Shown: positions 16,801 to 24,241 of the stretch, one piece after another
Numbering within the stretch: position 1 is the first letter of the stretch
Layout: the number at the start of each line of letters is the position of its first letter
NCBI GenBank assembly: GCA_900315105.1
Contig: OMXX01000047.1
Coordinates: 1 to 28,960, forward strand
DNA: 28,960 nt
From: an uncultured Prevotellaceae bacterium
Lineage (GTDB): Bacteria > Bacteroidota > Bacteroidia > Bacteroidales > Bacteroidaceae
Direction: 5' to 3'
Notes under the pieces: model-generated
Database searches by the model: none
Told to the model about the DNA's origin: nothing
What the model saw: the letters and a program-made list of their open reading frames with translations, nothing else
Program-made: the position numbers and the translations under genes

Positions 16801-18593
16801 AAAAGGCTGAGGCTGAGAAGAAAAAACAACTCGCTCAAAACCGTAACCGGTTTGAGAAGGAGGTAACTGTCAAGGCTGATACATCAACCGTGCTCGTTCA
16901 TGGCAAAAAGTCCAAAAGCCTAACAGTTACTGCGCGCAATGCAGAGGGCAAGCTCATCCCTGTCAAGTATAAGGTGATGGATGAAAACAAGATAAGGATT
17001 ATCAACAAGGCTGACTCTGCCGTCACCATGAAGGTTACGGTAGTTGCCAAGCCAAAGAAGGATGACCAGCAATGGTACAAGCTTACGCAGTCATTTGCCC
17101 GTCTTCTCATGATGGTCCGTAGCGTAGATATCAAATACAGCAACCAGTATTCTTTGTCTTTGCCAGGATACTTGCCTTCTGTAGGTGATGTGTTGGGACA
17201 GAAATCTACGAATACGGGAAGTGATAATGCATTAGCTCCGGGTTTGGGGTTCGCTTTCGGATTCGTGGGCGACGACTATGTAGGAAAAGCATTGGAAAAT
17301 GGGTGGCTTGCCAGTGATACGCTTGCTACCACTCCGGCAGCAACCAATAAGACCGAGGACTTTACTCTGAAGGTTACCCTTGAACCTGCCCGTAACCTTA
17401 AGATAGACCTCAATGCTTCTCGTATTATGACTAAAAATAAGTCAATGCAGTTTATGTACAAGGATGCAGGCTTTAACTTCCCTATAAGCCATAGTGGACA
17501 ATTCGCAATGACCACTATTTCCATCAAGTCTGCATTTGAGGGTATGGGAACTGCTGAGAATGGCTTCCATTCTGCATCGTTTGAGAAATTCTGCAACTCT
17601 CTTGACGGTTTCCGGGCAAGAGTACAGGCACAGTATGCTGGTGCAATATACCGAGACGGAGAAAAATCAGGTCAGCCATTTAATCCAAATGAGGATCCTG
17701 GCGTCAATAAATATAGTGCTGATGTCATGGTTCCTGCATTCCTCAGTACCTATGCAGGTACCGATGGCTTAAGTATATTCCCAGCCCTGACGAAGATATT
17801 GCCAAACTGGAGAGTTAGATATAATGGATTGAGTAATATGACATTCTTCCAGAACATCTTCAAGAGTGTCAACCTTAACCACGCATATAGGAGCGAGTAT
17901 ACAGTTGGCTCATATCAGTCTTACCTGACATTCAGGTCATATATGGGCGATAATCTTGGTTTCATCACGGATGGTACAAATGGAAAAGATATACCTGTGC
18001 TGAACAGTATATACAATGTTTCTCAAGTAAGTATCAACGAGGCATTCTATCCACTGATCGGAGTTGATGTGACGATGAAGAACAACATGACGTTCAAACT
18101 CGAGTATCGTACTACTCGCATCCTTACCCTGTCAATGGCAAGTGTAATGCTCAACGAAACACTCTCGAAGGATTTTGTTATCGGCTGTGGATATAAGATA
18201 AATGACTTCCGCTTCTCAGGACGCAATAGGCGAATCGTGAAGTCTGGGAACAATAGGGGCAAGGATGGAAGTAGTGATGATGAGGACAAGAGCAAGTCAA
18301 AGACGTCATCAAAGAACTCTAAGTCGTTCAATCACGACATGAACCTGCGTCTTGATATCAGTCTGCGCAATCAGGCTTCCATCAATCGCAACATCGAAAA
18401 AAGAGAGAGTTCGGCAAACAGCGGAAACAAGGCATTTAAACTGAGCTTCACAGCTGATTATACCTTATCGAAGTTGCTCACCATGAGTTTCTTCTATGAC
18501 TCTCAGACGAATACCCCATTGCTCACGTCGAGCAGCTATCCTACTACGACGCACGACTTCGGTCTGGCAATGAAGTTCTCGTTGACAAGGTAG
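10830..18593 (+). CDS. sprA: T9SS outer-membrane translocon SprA (Sov)
   Basis: SprA is the very large outer-membrane beta-barrel through which T9SS cargo leaves the periplasm; the Porphyromonas homologue is Sov. The protein is 2587 aa, at the long end of the family, with an N-terminal signal sequence ending VSAQ near residue 40. Family blocks are clear. About 245-330 holds the INLNVTGKVGDK and LNYNTEATFNFD segments and GNVSFPTNSSL, and near 867 is the SYIDDFESTKSG segment. Long alternating beta-strand regions continue to the C-terminus, which ends in a basic/aromatic strand (AMKFSLTR). Two hydrophilic insertions stand out: a Lys/Glu-rich predicted helix at about 1945-2012 and a Ser/Lys/Asp-rich stretch near 2465-2510. 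No other T9SS genes are in the window. nadB follows after 70 bp. Confidence 0.96.
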   Translation: MKKRSSLKKIFSDQLFFRKAWFGVVLIVISTMIWGTVSAQDDKTARRQRNTTSTQGAPEEQVDDENTQKPKERKRDIRRQITIQEDTIPDSLLHPRWKIQRTMPITYDDLGQGAADLSRPENLKQYVVYNDTLDRYVIGSKIGNTWVAAPVMMSLQEYQKWVEKQKLTEFFRSKNDEIYQAKGKDKFSFTDMHFELGPAEKIFGPGGVRIKTQGSAELKFGATIKSIDNPSLPIRNRNTTSIDFDEKINLNVTGKVGDKVNMNLNYNTEATFNFDAQNMKLKYEGKEDEIIKLVEAGNVSFPTNSSLVTGATSLFGIRTDMQFGKLKLQTVVSQKKSNSKSVSSKGGAQFTPFEIDVADYEENRHFFLSQYFRDMYDKALSKLPIMTSGVNITNVEIWVTNKTGQTTDTRNIIALTDLGEGKPKNSRWTGTIGNVVPDNNANTEYNEIITTYADARNIDQTASVLDGITGFVGGVDYEKLEKARKLSPSEYTVNSALGYVSLKSSLQTDQVLAVAFEYTYNGQVHRVGELASQGNGDVDKALIVKSLKNTSNNPQQGNWPLMMKNVYYLAQTVEKQKFRLDIKYQSDTAGVYLNYIPEQKLKSTPLLRIIGADRIDNNNKPNSNGYFDFVEDYTVSNGRVFLPKVEPFGKSLYDSLRHRGLDSLQASKYVYKELYDSTKTVAKQIAEKDKYILQGQFRGTAANVISLGAYNVPQGSVVVTAGAETLVEGSDYSVDYSLGEVTILNQNIIDAGTAINVSLESNTDWGQQRKTMFGLNWEYDFTKDFQMSGTMQHLSEQSLTTKVQMGAEPLNNTIWGVNLNWKKESQWLTNVLNKVPFLHVTQPSNIQLSGEFAQLIAGQASGTQDNASYIDDFESTKSGLSVSAPTTWMLSSVPSTFKESADKSGLSSGYNRARLAWYTIDPLFTRNGSTLTPSHIKSDVEQLSNHYVREVYTKEVFPNRDQSAYSGVSSTLSILNLAYYPEERGPYNFTTSLDRVGHLTQPRNAWGGMMRKMDTSDFEAANIEYIEFWMLDPFIYTRENGTASQHGGDLYFNLGDISEDVLRDGKKFYESGMPVDGSNSYTESQWGKIPTQSTVTYAFATTGGSRNKQDVGLNGLTDEEERSFRTYQDFLTYVNANVSSPALDSINADPAGDNYRYFRGAELDQRKASILERYKYINNPQGNSPESNSNFDSSYKTTPDVEDINQDYTLNEYEKYYQYRVSIRPEDFVVGSNYIVDKRSATRTLKNGTKAVVDWYQFRIPIKSPNRERIGSINDFTSIRFMRMFMTNFEKPIVLRFANLDLVRGEWRVYEQNLSVNSANTAQMAVSDVNIEENGEKTPVNYVLPPGITRVVDPSQPQLTESNESAMNFMLTGMSTGDAKAVYKNMTLDMRQYNNLQMFVHANALEPNVCNLQDDQLALFIRLGSDYKSNYYEYEIPLKLTPPGKYSTYSGADCRAVWPEENMLNIRLSKFTALKKARNKAKNAGLASYNAEFSVYDDDTPKNKISIMGNPTLGEVKTMVIGVRNLAGTEKSGEVWVNELRLLDPENSGGWAAQGNLNVQLSDFGNVNATGRYTSEGFGGLEEGVASRSTDNFTTYSITTNFELGKFFPEKAKVQAPLYYSMTREKTAPKFNPLDTDMELDDALESAGSKHEKDSISSIAIKKNVSTNFSLSGVRVGIATKRHPMPYDPANFTFSYSHSHNNTTGETTVYENEDNWKGTLSYSWTPVYKPFEPFKKIKSKSKYYDIVKRFSLYWLPQNVSFNSDINRYRYEFLERDMEDLGASESIPATLNSQFQWNRDFSIRWDLTKNLHLNFQSATHAEIEELPYTQKDKDLYWDRLDAYRDSVVGPSLKHMGTPLDYQQSFSASYKLPLNLIPVFSWLDANANYTSSYNWQRGTLADNGTSYGNTIAMNRLLTINSTLNLEKLYDQIPYLKKVNERFKKAVKRVPKKSNTSSKKEKEESIKGKDAKAKDAKELAEEKKEREQKEKEEKKAEAEKKKQLAQNRNRFEKEVTVKADTSTVLVHGKKSKSLTVTARNAEGKLIPVKYKVMDENKIRIINKADSAVTMKVTVVAKPKKDDQQWYKLTQSFARLLMMVRSVDIKYSNQYSLSLPGYLPSVGDVLGQKSTNTGSDNALAPGLGFAFGFVGDDYVGKALENGWLASDTLATTPAATNKTEDFTLKVTLEPARNLKIDLNASRIMTKNKSMQFMYKDAGFNFPISHSGQFAMTTISIKSAFEGMGTAENGFHSASFEKFCNSLDGFRARVQAQYAGAIYRDGEKSGQPFNPNEDPGVNKYSADVMVPAFLSTYAGTDGLSIFPALTKILPNWRVRYNGLSNMTFFQNIFKSVNLNHAYRSEYTVGSYQSYLTFRSYMGDNLGFITDGTNGKDIPVLNSIYNVSQVSINEAFYPLIGVDVTMKNNMTFKLEYRTTRILTLSMASVMLNETLSKDFVIGCGYKINDFRFSGRNRRIVKSGNNRGKDGSSDDEDKSKSKTSSKNSKSFNHDMNLRLDISLRNQASINRNIEKRESSANSGNKAFKLSFTADYTLSKLLTMSFFYDSQTNTPLLTSSSYPTTTHDFGLAMKFSLTR

Positions 18594-18630
18594 GTACAGG
18601 TCTTTTAGTTGAATTTGATATTATTGAAAT

Positions 18631-18661
18631 AGATAACAGATAATTAGTAATTCGTAATTAG
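18631..18661 (+). repeat. 7-bp array directly before nadB
   Basis: Words of 7 bp run in phase: AGATAAC and AGATAAT, then TAATTAG, TAATTCG and TAATTAG, ending 2 bp before the nadB start codon. The array makes up most of the presumed ribosome-binding region. Confidence 0.65.
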
Positions 18662-18663
18662 TT

Positions 18664-20238
18664 ATGAAATACAAATATGACTTCCTCATCATCGGTGCAG
18701 GTGTTGCCGGTATGAGCTATGCCCTCAAGATTGCAAGGGCTAAGAAAGGTAAGGTCTGCATTATATGTAAGACGGCATTAGACGAGGCAAATACTTCGTT
18801 TGCTCAGGGTGGCGTGGCTTCAGTCACAAACCTTGTGGTTGATAATTTCGAGAAGCATATCGAAGACACCATGATTGCCGGCGACTTCATATCCGACCGT
18901 GCTGCCGTGGAGCAGGTAGTGCGTATGGCTCCTTCACAGATAAAGGAACTGGTGGAGTGGGGCGTTAACTTCGACAAGAAGGAAGACGGTACGTTCGACC
19001 TTCACCGTGAGGGTGGTCATTCAGAGTTCCGTATCCTTCATCATGCCGATGATACAGGTGCCGAGATTCAACGCGGACTCATTGCTGCCGTGCGTGCCAA
19101 TCCTGACATTGAGGTTAAGGAGCACCACTTCGCCGTGGAGATTATCACTCAGCATCACCTCGGTGTTACCGTGACACGCCGCAATAAGGACATAAAGTGC
19201 TATGGCGCATACGTTCTCAATCCTGAGACGCAGAAAGTGGATACGTATCTTAGTAAGGTGACACTCATGTGTACCGGTGGTTGTGGAGCTGTTTATCAGA
19301 CCACAACAAATCCAATCATTGCTACTGGTGATGGTGAGGCAATGGTATATCGTGCAAAGGGTACCGTTGCTGATATGGAGTTCGTGCAGTTCCATCCTAC
19401 GGCTCTCTTCCATCCGGGTGAGACGCATCCGGCATTCCTCATCACCGAGGCTATGCGCGGATATGGCGGTATTCTCCGTCTGCCTAACGGAGAGACGTTC
19501 ATGGAGAAGTACGACGAGCGCTTGAGCCTTGCTCCTCGTGATATCGTGGCACGTGCCATAGACAAGGAAATGAAGATTCACGGTCTTGACCACGTATGTC
19601 TTGATGTCACCCATAAGCCTGCAGAGGAAACTCGCAAGCACTTCCCTAATATCTACCATAAATGTCTGACTATCGGTATTGACATAACGACTGACTATAT
19701 CCCGGTTCGTCCGGCTGCCCATTATATGTGTGGCGGTATCAAGGTTGATCTCAATGGATGTTCTTCTATCAGTCGTCTCTATGCCATAGGTGAGTGTTCA
19801 TGCACAGGTCTTCATGGAGGAAACCGACTTGCAAGTAACTCTCTCATTGAGGCTGTAGTATATGCAGAGACAGCTGCCCGTCACTCTCTTGCACATGTTG
19901 ATGAATATGATTTCAATACACTCGTGCCAGAGTGGAACGATGAGGGTACTATGACTAACGAAGAAAAAGTGCTCATCACCCAGAGTGTGAAGGAAGTTGG
20001 TGAGATAATGGCAAACTATGTCGGTATAGTACGCTCCAACCTCCGTTTGCAAAGGGCATGGACACGTCTCGACGTGCTCTATGAGGAAACAGAGAAACTC
20101 TTCAAGCGCGTGAAGGCAACAAGGGATATATGCGAGCTCCGCAATATGATTAACACCGCATATCTCATTACCCGATGGGCTATTGAGAGAAAGGAATGCC
20201 GCGGCTTGCATTATACTACGGACTATCCTCATAAGTAG
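18664..20238 (+). CDS. nadB: L-aspartate oxidase
   Basis: A cytoplasmic FAD enzyme that oxidises L-aspartate to iminoaspartate, the first step of de novo NAD synthesis; NadA then makes quinolinate. The 524 aa are close to the usual 530-540. The FAD dinucleotide fold is at the N-terminus (GAGVAG, 11-16). ANTSFAQGGVASV (42-54), His244 in FHPT, Arg292 in APRDIVARA and His353 in AAHYMCGG correspond to active-site positions of the NadB/succinate dehydrogenase flavoprotein family. GECSCTGLHGGNRLASNSL (376-394) is the second FAD segment. The helical C-terminal domain is complete. nadA and nadC are not adjacent. It sits 70 bp after sprA and 42 bp before the dacB-type gene, probably in one transcript. 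Confidence 0.95.
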   Translation: MKYKYDFLIIGAGVAGMSYALKIARAKKGKVCIICKTALDEANTSFAQGGVASVTNLVVDNFEKHIEDTMIAGDFISDRAAVEQVVRMAPSQIKELVEWGVNFDKKEDGTFDLHREGGHSEFRILHHADDTGAEIQRGLIAAVRANPDIEVKEHHFAVEIITQHHLGVTVTRRNKDIKCYGAYVLNPETQKVDTYLSKVTLMCTGGCGAVYQTTTNPIIATGDGEAMVYRAKGTVADMEFVQFHPTALFHPGETHPAFLITEAMRGYGGILRLPNGETFMEKYDERLSLAPRDIVARAIDKEMKIHGLDHVCLDVTHKPAEETRKHFPNIYHKCLTIGIDITTDYIPVRPAAHYMCGGIKVDLNGCSSISRLYAIGECSCTGLHGGNRLASNSLIEAVVYAETAARHSLAHVDEYDFNTLVPEWNDEGTMTNEEKVLITQSVKEVGEIMANYVGIVRSNLRLQRAWTRLDVLYEETEKLFKRVKATRDICELRNMINTAYLITRWAIERKECRGLHYTTDYPHK

Positions 20239-20280
20239 GATTCGTAACCAAAACGATAACCATAGCTAAGACTTTCTGAA

Positions 20281-21633
20281 TTGAAAAAAAAGAATACCAT
20301 ACTTATTTCCCCAGTTGTGGGGCTGCTGACTCTCATCTGCCTCCTCTTCATGGCTGCACCAGTTGATGGTAAGGTCAAGAAGAGGAAGCCGAAGCGCAAG
20401 CCGGTTGTAGTGAAGGTAGAACAGCAGAAGCAGATGCAGGAGGAAGTCATAGATGCGTTTAATGATTCCCTCGCTGCTGATGCCCTTGCCCTTCTCGGTG
20501 ACACTCTAACCAACGACACCCTGCCTTGGCCAGAATCGCTCAGAGCTCGTCTTGACACTATCATCATGAAGAGTCGCACGGTGAAGACATCGCAGTTCGC
20601 GGTCATGATTTACGACCTTACTGCAGACTCGCTGCTCTATGCCGTCAACGAGAAACAGACGCTGCGCCCAGCCTCAACCATGAAGTTGCTCACCGCCATA
20701 TCGGCTCTCGACAAATTGGGAGGCTCGTATCAATTCCAGACATTTCTGAAGTATACGGGCGCGGTGGTTGATTCTACTCGCACACTCAAGGGCAATGTGT
20801 ATGTTGTAGGCGGTATGGATCCGCGTTTCAATCGTGATGACCTAATAGCCTTTGTGGAGTCATTGAAGAAAATGGGCGTTGACACCATAGAAGGAAACCT
20901 CTGCGCAGACCGTTCTTTCAAGGAAAAGGATCTCTTGGGAGAAGGGTGGTGCTGGGATGACGACAATCCCGTTCTCTCGCCTTTAGTCTATTCGCGTAAG
21001 GACCAGATGATGGAGAAACTCATGGCTGAGATGGAAGGACAGGGCATAGTCCTAAAGGGTGGGGTGATTGAAGAGAAAACGCCGTTCCTAGCAAATGATA
21101 TATGTTCACGCGCGCATAGCATAGACCAGATTCTAAGTAGGATGATGAAGGAAAGTGACAATCTCTATGCAGAATCGATGTTCTATCATCTTGCCGCATC
21201 ATTCAACAAACCTGCACGTGCTTCAAGCGCAAAGGCCTTTGAGCAGAGCCTGATCCGCAGAATGGGATTCAATCCCTCAGACTACCGTTTGGCCGACGGT
21301 TCAGGACTATCGCTCTACAACTACGTAACAGCTGAGCTTGAAGTGGCATTTCTGAGATATGCCTACGAGAATAGCACCATATATAACCAACTGATTCCGT
21401 CGCTACCGCTCGCTGCCTATGATGGTACGCTTGCAAAACGTCTCAAGGGAACGAAGGCGCAGGGCTGTATAAGGGCAAAGACAGGAACATTGGCTTGCGT
21501 TAGCAGTCTCGCCGGCTATGCCAAGGCAGCCAACGGTCATGTTCTAGCTTTCAGCATCATGAATCAAGGAGTGCTCAGGGCACAGAATGCCAAGGACTTC
21601 CAAGATTTGATTTGTGTTGCGATGTGTAAGTAG
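20281..21633 (+). CDS. dacB: D-alanyl-D-alanine carboxypeptidase/endopeptidase, PBP4 type
   Basis: A periplasmic peptidase of the S13 family that trims or cleaves peptidoglycan cross-links. The three penicillin-binding motifs are intact: STMK (Ser132-Lys135), SDN (292-294) and KTG (400-402). The hydrophobic segment at 8-26, after MKKKN, is a signal peptide or anchor, followed by a very basic stretch (KVKKRKPKRKP) and a linker. The start codon is TTG: an in-frame stop lies at 20263-20265, no ATG or GTG intervenes, and the first internal ATG (about 20350) would delete the signal. At 450 aa it is of normal length for the Bacteroidetes form. It shares the strand and short spacing of the sprA-nadB series. 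Confidence 0.93.
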   Translation: MKKKNTILISPVVGLLTLICLLFMAAPVDGKVKKRKPKRKPVVVKVEQQKQMQEEVIDAFNDSLAADALALLGDTLTNDTLPWPESLRARLDTIIMKSRTVKTSQFAVMIYDLTADSLLYAVNEKQTLRPASTMKLLTAISALDKLGGSYQFQTFLKYTGAVVDSTRTLKGNVYVVGGMDPRFNRDDLIAFVESLKKMGVDTIEGNLCADRSFKEKDLLGEGWCWDDDNPVLSPLVYSRKDQMMEKLMAEMEGQGIVLKGGVIEEKTPFLANDICSRAHSIDQILSRMMKESDNLYAESMFYHLAASFNKPARASSAKAFEQSLIRRMGFNPSDYRLADGSGLSLYNYVTAELEVAFLRYAYENSTIYNQLIPSLPLAAYDGTLAKRLKGTKAQGCIRAKTGTLACVSSLAGYAKAANGHVLAFSIMNQGVLRAQNAKDFQDLICVAMCK

Positions 21634-21636
21634 GAT

Positions 21637-21714
21637 TCCGGGTTATCCGGATAATCTGGAAATTCCGGAAAATCCAGAAAAATAAAACTAAAAAAACTCT
21701 AAACTCTAAACTAT
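21637..21714 (+). repeat. 9-bp array followed by a 7-bp array abutting a start codon
   Basis: Five 9-bp units of the form TCCRGANAA run from 21637 to 21681, starting 4 bp after the dacB stop. After a short A-rich link, three 7-bp units (AAACTCT twice, then AAACTAT; 21694-21714) end directly at the ATG of the next gene. The 81-bp gap is thus almost entirely short-period repeat. Confidence 0.75.
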
Positions 21715-23085
21715 ATGCGAAAACTAATTCTATTATTTATGCTCTCATTTGGCGCCATCTCCATGCAGGCGCAGAGCAGTTTGAAGAAACAGGTTGAGGA
21801 AGGCATTGAGGAAAGTATCCGACTAACTCAGGAAAGGGAGTGGCGGGAAGCCTTCGCTACATGCCGCGCACTTGATTCTGCCATAGGCAAGGGTAATCCT
21901 GATCTTCATTATCTTGTAGCGAAGGAGCGTTTCCGTATGTATTCACGCATCAACAAGCCTAATGATGCACGTTCACAGATGGAGAAGATGGAGGACTATG
22001 CACGTCAGTCGGGCAAGAGCGATGTCATCGAGGATATGCTCATAGCCAAGGGTGCCTATTCTGCAAAGACAGGTAATGTGAGTCTTGCGCAGAAATGCTA
22101 CAGGGAGGTGTTCAACCGCCGTGCCAAGGGCAAGGATGACGCAGGCATAGACAAATGCTTCCAGAGCATGGTGGCAGAGGCAAAGGGTAAGGAGAATGCC
22201 CTTATGGCAAGTATGCTCGAGAAGATGTACACACAATGGAAGGACTCCATTGCAAGCGATCGTGCTGCTGCTGAACTCAAGGCAGTGAAAGCTCAGTATG
22301 CCGAGGCTCAGGAGGACATTGACAGCAAGGCAACCAAGATTGCAGTACAGTGGGGCTTCATCATCGTACTCATCATTATTGCCGTGGTACTGGCATTGGC
22401 TTTGGTATTCTTCGTCTTGCTCAAGTTCAAGAACATGCTGAAGATAAAGAAACTCAATGACAGTCTTGAGATTGCCAATAATAATAATGAGAGAAAGAGT
22501 CTCTTCATAAACAATATCAGCGAACAGATAAATCCATCGCTTGATGCCATCGCACGAGGTGACAGTAATCAGGTGACAGCCCTCCAGAACTTCATGCAGC
22601 ATATAAAGGAGTATATGGTACTTGAGAACTCGCGCGAGGAACTCTATGAGCAGGACGATCTCAACATGGAGCGCCTCTGCATGGATGTGGTAAACGAGGT
22701 AAGACAGAGCGTGTCAGCCGACCTCCCTATCAAGATGGACGCACACGGCATTACCTTCCCGTCAAATGAGGAGGCACTAAAGCAACTGCTTGTATCCCTT
22801 ATAGCCGAACTTGCAAAGAGCAATGAAACGGAGCGCATCAGTCTTGAGTTCAAAAAACGCAATCCGCATACTGGCAATTTCATTGTCTCAGGCATCGGAT
22901 ACTCTATGCCTGATGAAAGACGCGATATCGCATTCCAGGCGTTTGCCGAGGTGAGAGACCTTGCCGAGGATGATGGAATGTTGCTTCCAACTTGTGCCCT
23001 CATTGCATATAAACTCAACGGCAACCTGCATCTCGATGATGAATTCGCGCAGGGTACCCGCTTTGTAGTGGAATTGCATTGCTAA
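21715..23085 (+). CDS. Membrane protein with degenerate histidine-kinase core (DUF5113-like)
   Basis: A 456-aa protein with a signal peptide (1-20, ending MQAQ), a helical periplasmic region (about 22-200) resembling TPR-like repeats, one transmembrane helix (about 210-237) and a cytoplasmic part laid out like a sensor histidine kinase. The dimerisation block reads KSLFINNISEQINPSLDAI (261-279). Aligned to the usual FxxNxSHExxTPLxxI, the phosphoacceptor histidine is Glu270. The N-box lacks its Asn (SLIAELAK), the G1 box is GIGYSMP without the leading Asp, and the G2 position is DDGMLLP. It is therefore predicted to be catalytically dead: a scaffold or allosteric partner. I think it matches the Bacteroidales DUF5112/DUF5113 proteins, but I am not certain of the name. 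No response regulator is adjacent. It ends the plus-strand series. Confidence 0.8.
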   Translation: MRKLILLFMLSFGAISMQAQSSLKKQVEEGIEESIRLTQEREWREAFATCRALDSAIGKGNPDLHYLVAKERFRMYSRINKPNDARSQMEKMEDYARQSGKSDVIEDMLIAKGAYSAKTGNVSLAQKCYREVFNRRAKGKDDAGIDKCFQSMVAEAKGKENALMASMLEKMYTQWKDSIASDRAAAELKAVKAQYAEAQEDIDSKATKIAVQWGFIIVLIIIAVVLALALVFFVLLKFKNMLKIKKLNDSLEIANNNNERKSLFINNISEQINPSLDAIARGDSNQVTALQNFMQHIKEYMVLENSREELYEQDDLNMERLCMDVVNEVRQSVSADLPIKMDAHGITFPSNEEALKQLLVSLIAELAKSNETERISLEFKKRNPHTGNFIVSGIGYSMPDERRDIAFQAFAEVRDLAEDDGMLLPTCALIAYKLNGNLHLDDEFAQGTRFVVELHC

Positions 23086-23112
23086 CAATCTGTAACCATT
23101 ATTACTCTTTAG

Positions 23113-23220
23113 TGTCAAGAATTATAGTTTTAAGGCGAAAAATATGTTAATATTCTTATAATTTGAAAGAAATACTGACATTTTGATAAGAAATTTTGCT
23201 GAAAACTATAATTCTTGACA
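23113..23220. repeat. Perfect 19-bp inverted repeat enclosing 70 bp
   Basis: TGTCAAGAATTATAGTTTT at 23113-23131 is repeated as an exact reverse complement at 23202-23220. The right arm is followed at once by eight T, then by the ddh -7 box. Three readings fit: a long-loop terminator for the upstream gene, an invertible segment, or a paired operator site. No recombinase gene is nearby. Confidence 0.8.
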
Positions 23221-23229
23221 TTTTTTTTA

Positions 23230-23237
23230 TACCTTTG
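23230..23237 (+). promoter_or_regulatory. -7 promoter element of ddh
   Basis: TACCTTTG is a full match to TAnnTTTG. The -33 position falls inside the right arm of the 19-bp inverted repeat, with no clear TTTG, so that arm may double as a regulator site. The inferred leader is about 95 nt. Confidence 0.55.
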
Positions 23238-23248
23238 CAGGCGAATAT

Positions 23249-23276
23249 GGACTAAGGTCTAAAGTCTAAGGACTAA
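23249..23276 (+). repeat. 7-bp array in the ddh leader
   Basis: Four in-phase 7-bp words of the form RGNCTAA, followed by a variant GGCTCTAA (to 23284). They lie just after the inferred transcription start, so they would form the 5' end of the mRNA. Confidence 0.7.
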
Positions 23277-23336
23277 GGCTCTAACCTTTGTCTTTTGACA
23301 ATCAGCAAACAACCAATAAATAATATAGAAATAAAA

Positions 23337-24236
23337 ATGAAAAAGATTAGAGCAGCCGTAGTAGGTTACGGTAACATCGGTAAGTACACCATTGAGGCTC
23401 TTGAGGCTTCTGAGGATTTCGAGATTGCTGGCGTTGTGCGTCGTAATGGTGCAGAGAACAAGCCTGCAGAACTTGCACAGTATGATGTTGTTAAGGACAT
23501 CACCGAACTCAAGGACGTTGACGTGGCTATCCTTGCTACTCCAACTCGTTCTTGCGAGGAATACGCAAAGAAAATCCTTGCACTGGGTATCAATACCGTT
23601 GACTCATTCGATATCCACACAAGCATTCTTGACTATCGCGCAGCCCTCATGCCAGTAGCAAAGAAGAACGGCACCGTTGCCATCATCTCTGCTGGTTGGG
23701 ATCCAGGTTCTGACTCTATCGTTCGCACTCTCATGCAGAGCCTCGCACCAAAGGGACTCTCTTACACCAACTTCGGTCCTGGTCGTTCTATGGGCCACTC
23801 TGTATGTGTTCGCTCAAAGGCTGGTGTTAAGGACGCACTCTCAATGACCATCCCTGTAGGTGAGGGTATCCACCGCCGTATGGTATATGTAGAGCTTGAG
23901 GAAGGTGCTGACCTTGCTGAGGTTACAAAGGCTATCAAGGCTGACCCTTACTTCGCAAGCGACGAGACACACGTATTCCAGGTAGAGAGCGTTGATGCAC
24001 TCAATGATGTTGGTCATGGCGTAAACCTCACTCGTAAGGGTGTAAGTGGTAAGACTCACAACCAGCTCTTCGAGTTCAACATGAAGATTAACAACCCTGC
24101 TCTTACTGCACAGGTACTCGTCAATGTAGCACGTGCTTCTCTCAAGCAGCAGCCTGGTTGCTACACTATGATCGAGGTTCCTGTAATCGATATGCTCCCA
24201 GGCGATCGTGAGAGCCTTATCGCACACCTCGTGTAA
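23337..24236 (+). CDS. ddh: meso-Diaminopimelate D-dehydrogenase
   Basis: An NADPH-dependent cytoplasmic enzyme that makes meso-diaminopimelate in one step from tetrahydrodipicolinate and ammonia, supplying lysine and peptidoglycan. The ATG at 23337 gives a 299-aa protein beginning MKKIRAAVVGYGNIGKYT, with the Rossmann motif GYGNIG at residues 10-15. An in-frame TTG at 23295 would add 14 unlikely residues. Family segments include DSFDIH, SAGWDPGSDS, the NFGPGRSMGHS loop and the C-terminal QPGCYTMIEVPVIDMLPG. Codon use is strongly biased (GGT, CGT, CTC, AAG), suggesting high expression. The gene has its own promoter (23230-23237) and a bidirectional terminator (24308-24342). Confidence 0.95.
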   Translation: MKKIRAAVVGYGNIGKYTIEALEASEDFEIAGVVRRNGAENKPAELAQYDVVKDITELKDVDVAILATPTRSCEEYAKKILALGINTVDSFDIHTSILDYRAALMPVAKKNGTVAIISAGWDPGSDSIVRTLMQSLAPKGLSYTNFGPGRSMGHSVCVRSKAGVKDALSMTIPVGEGIHRRMVYVELEEGADLAEVTKAIKADPYFASDETHVFQVESVDALNDVGHGVNLTRKGVSGKTHNQLFEFNMKINNPALTAQVLVNVARASLKQQPGCYTMIEVPVIDMLPGDRESLIAHLV

Positions 24237-24241
24237 ATAGT

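Noticed and set aside
23295..23336. A TTG start 14 codons upstream of the ddh ATG
   Set aside because: The ATG at 23337 gives the canonical N-terminus placing the Rossmann strand at residue 5 and the family length of 299 aa.
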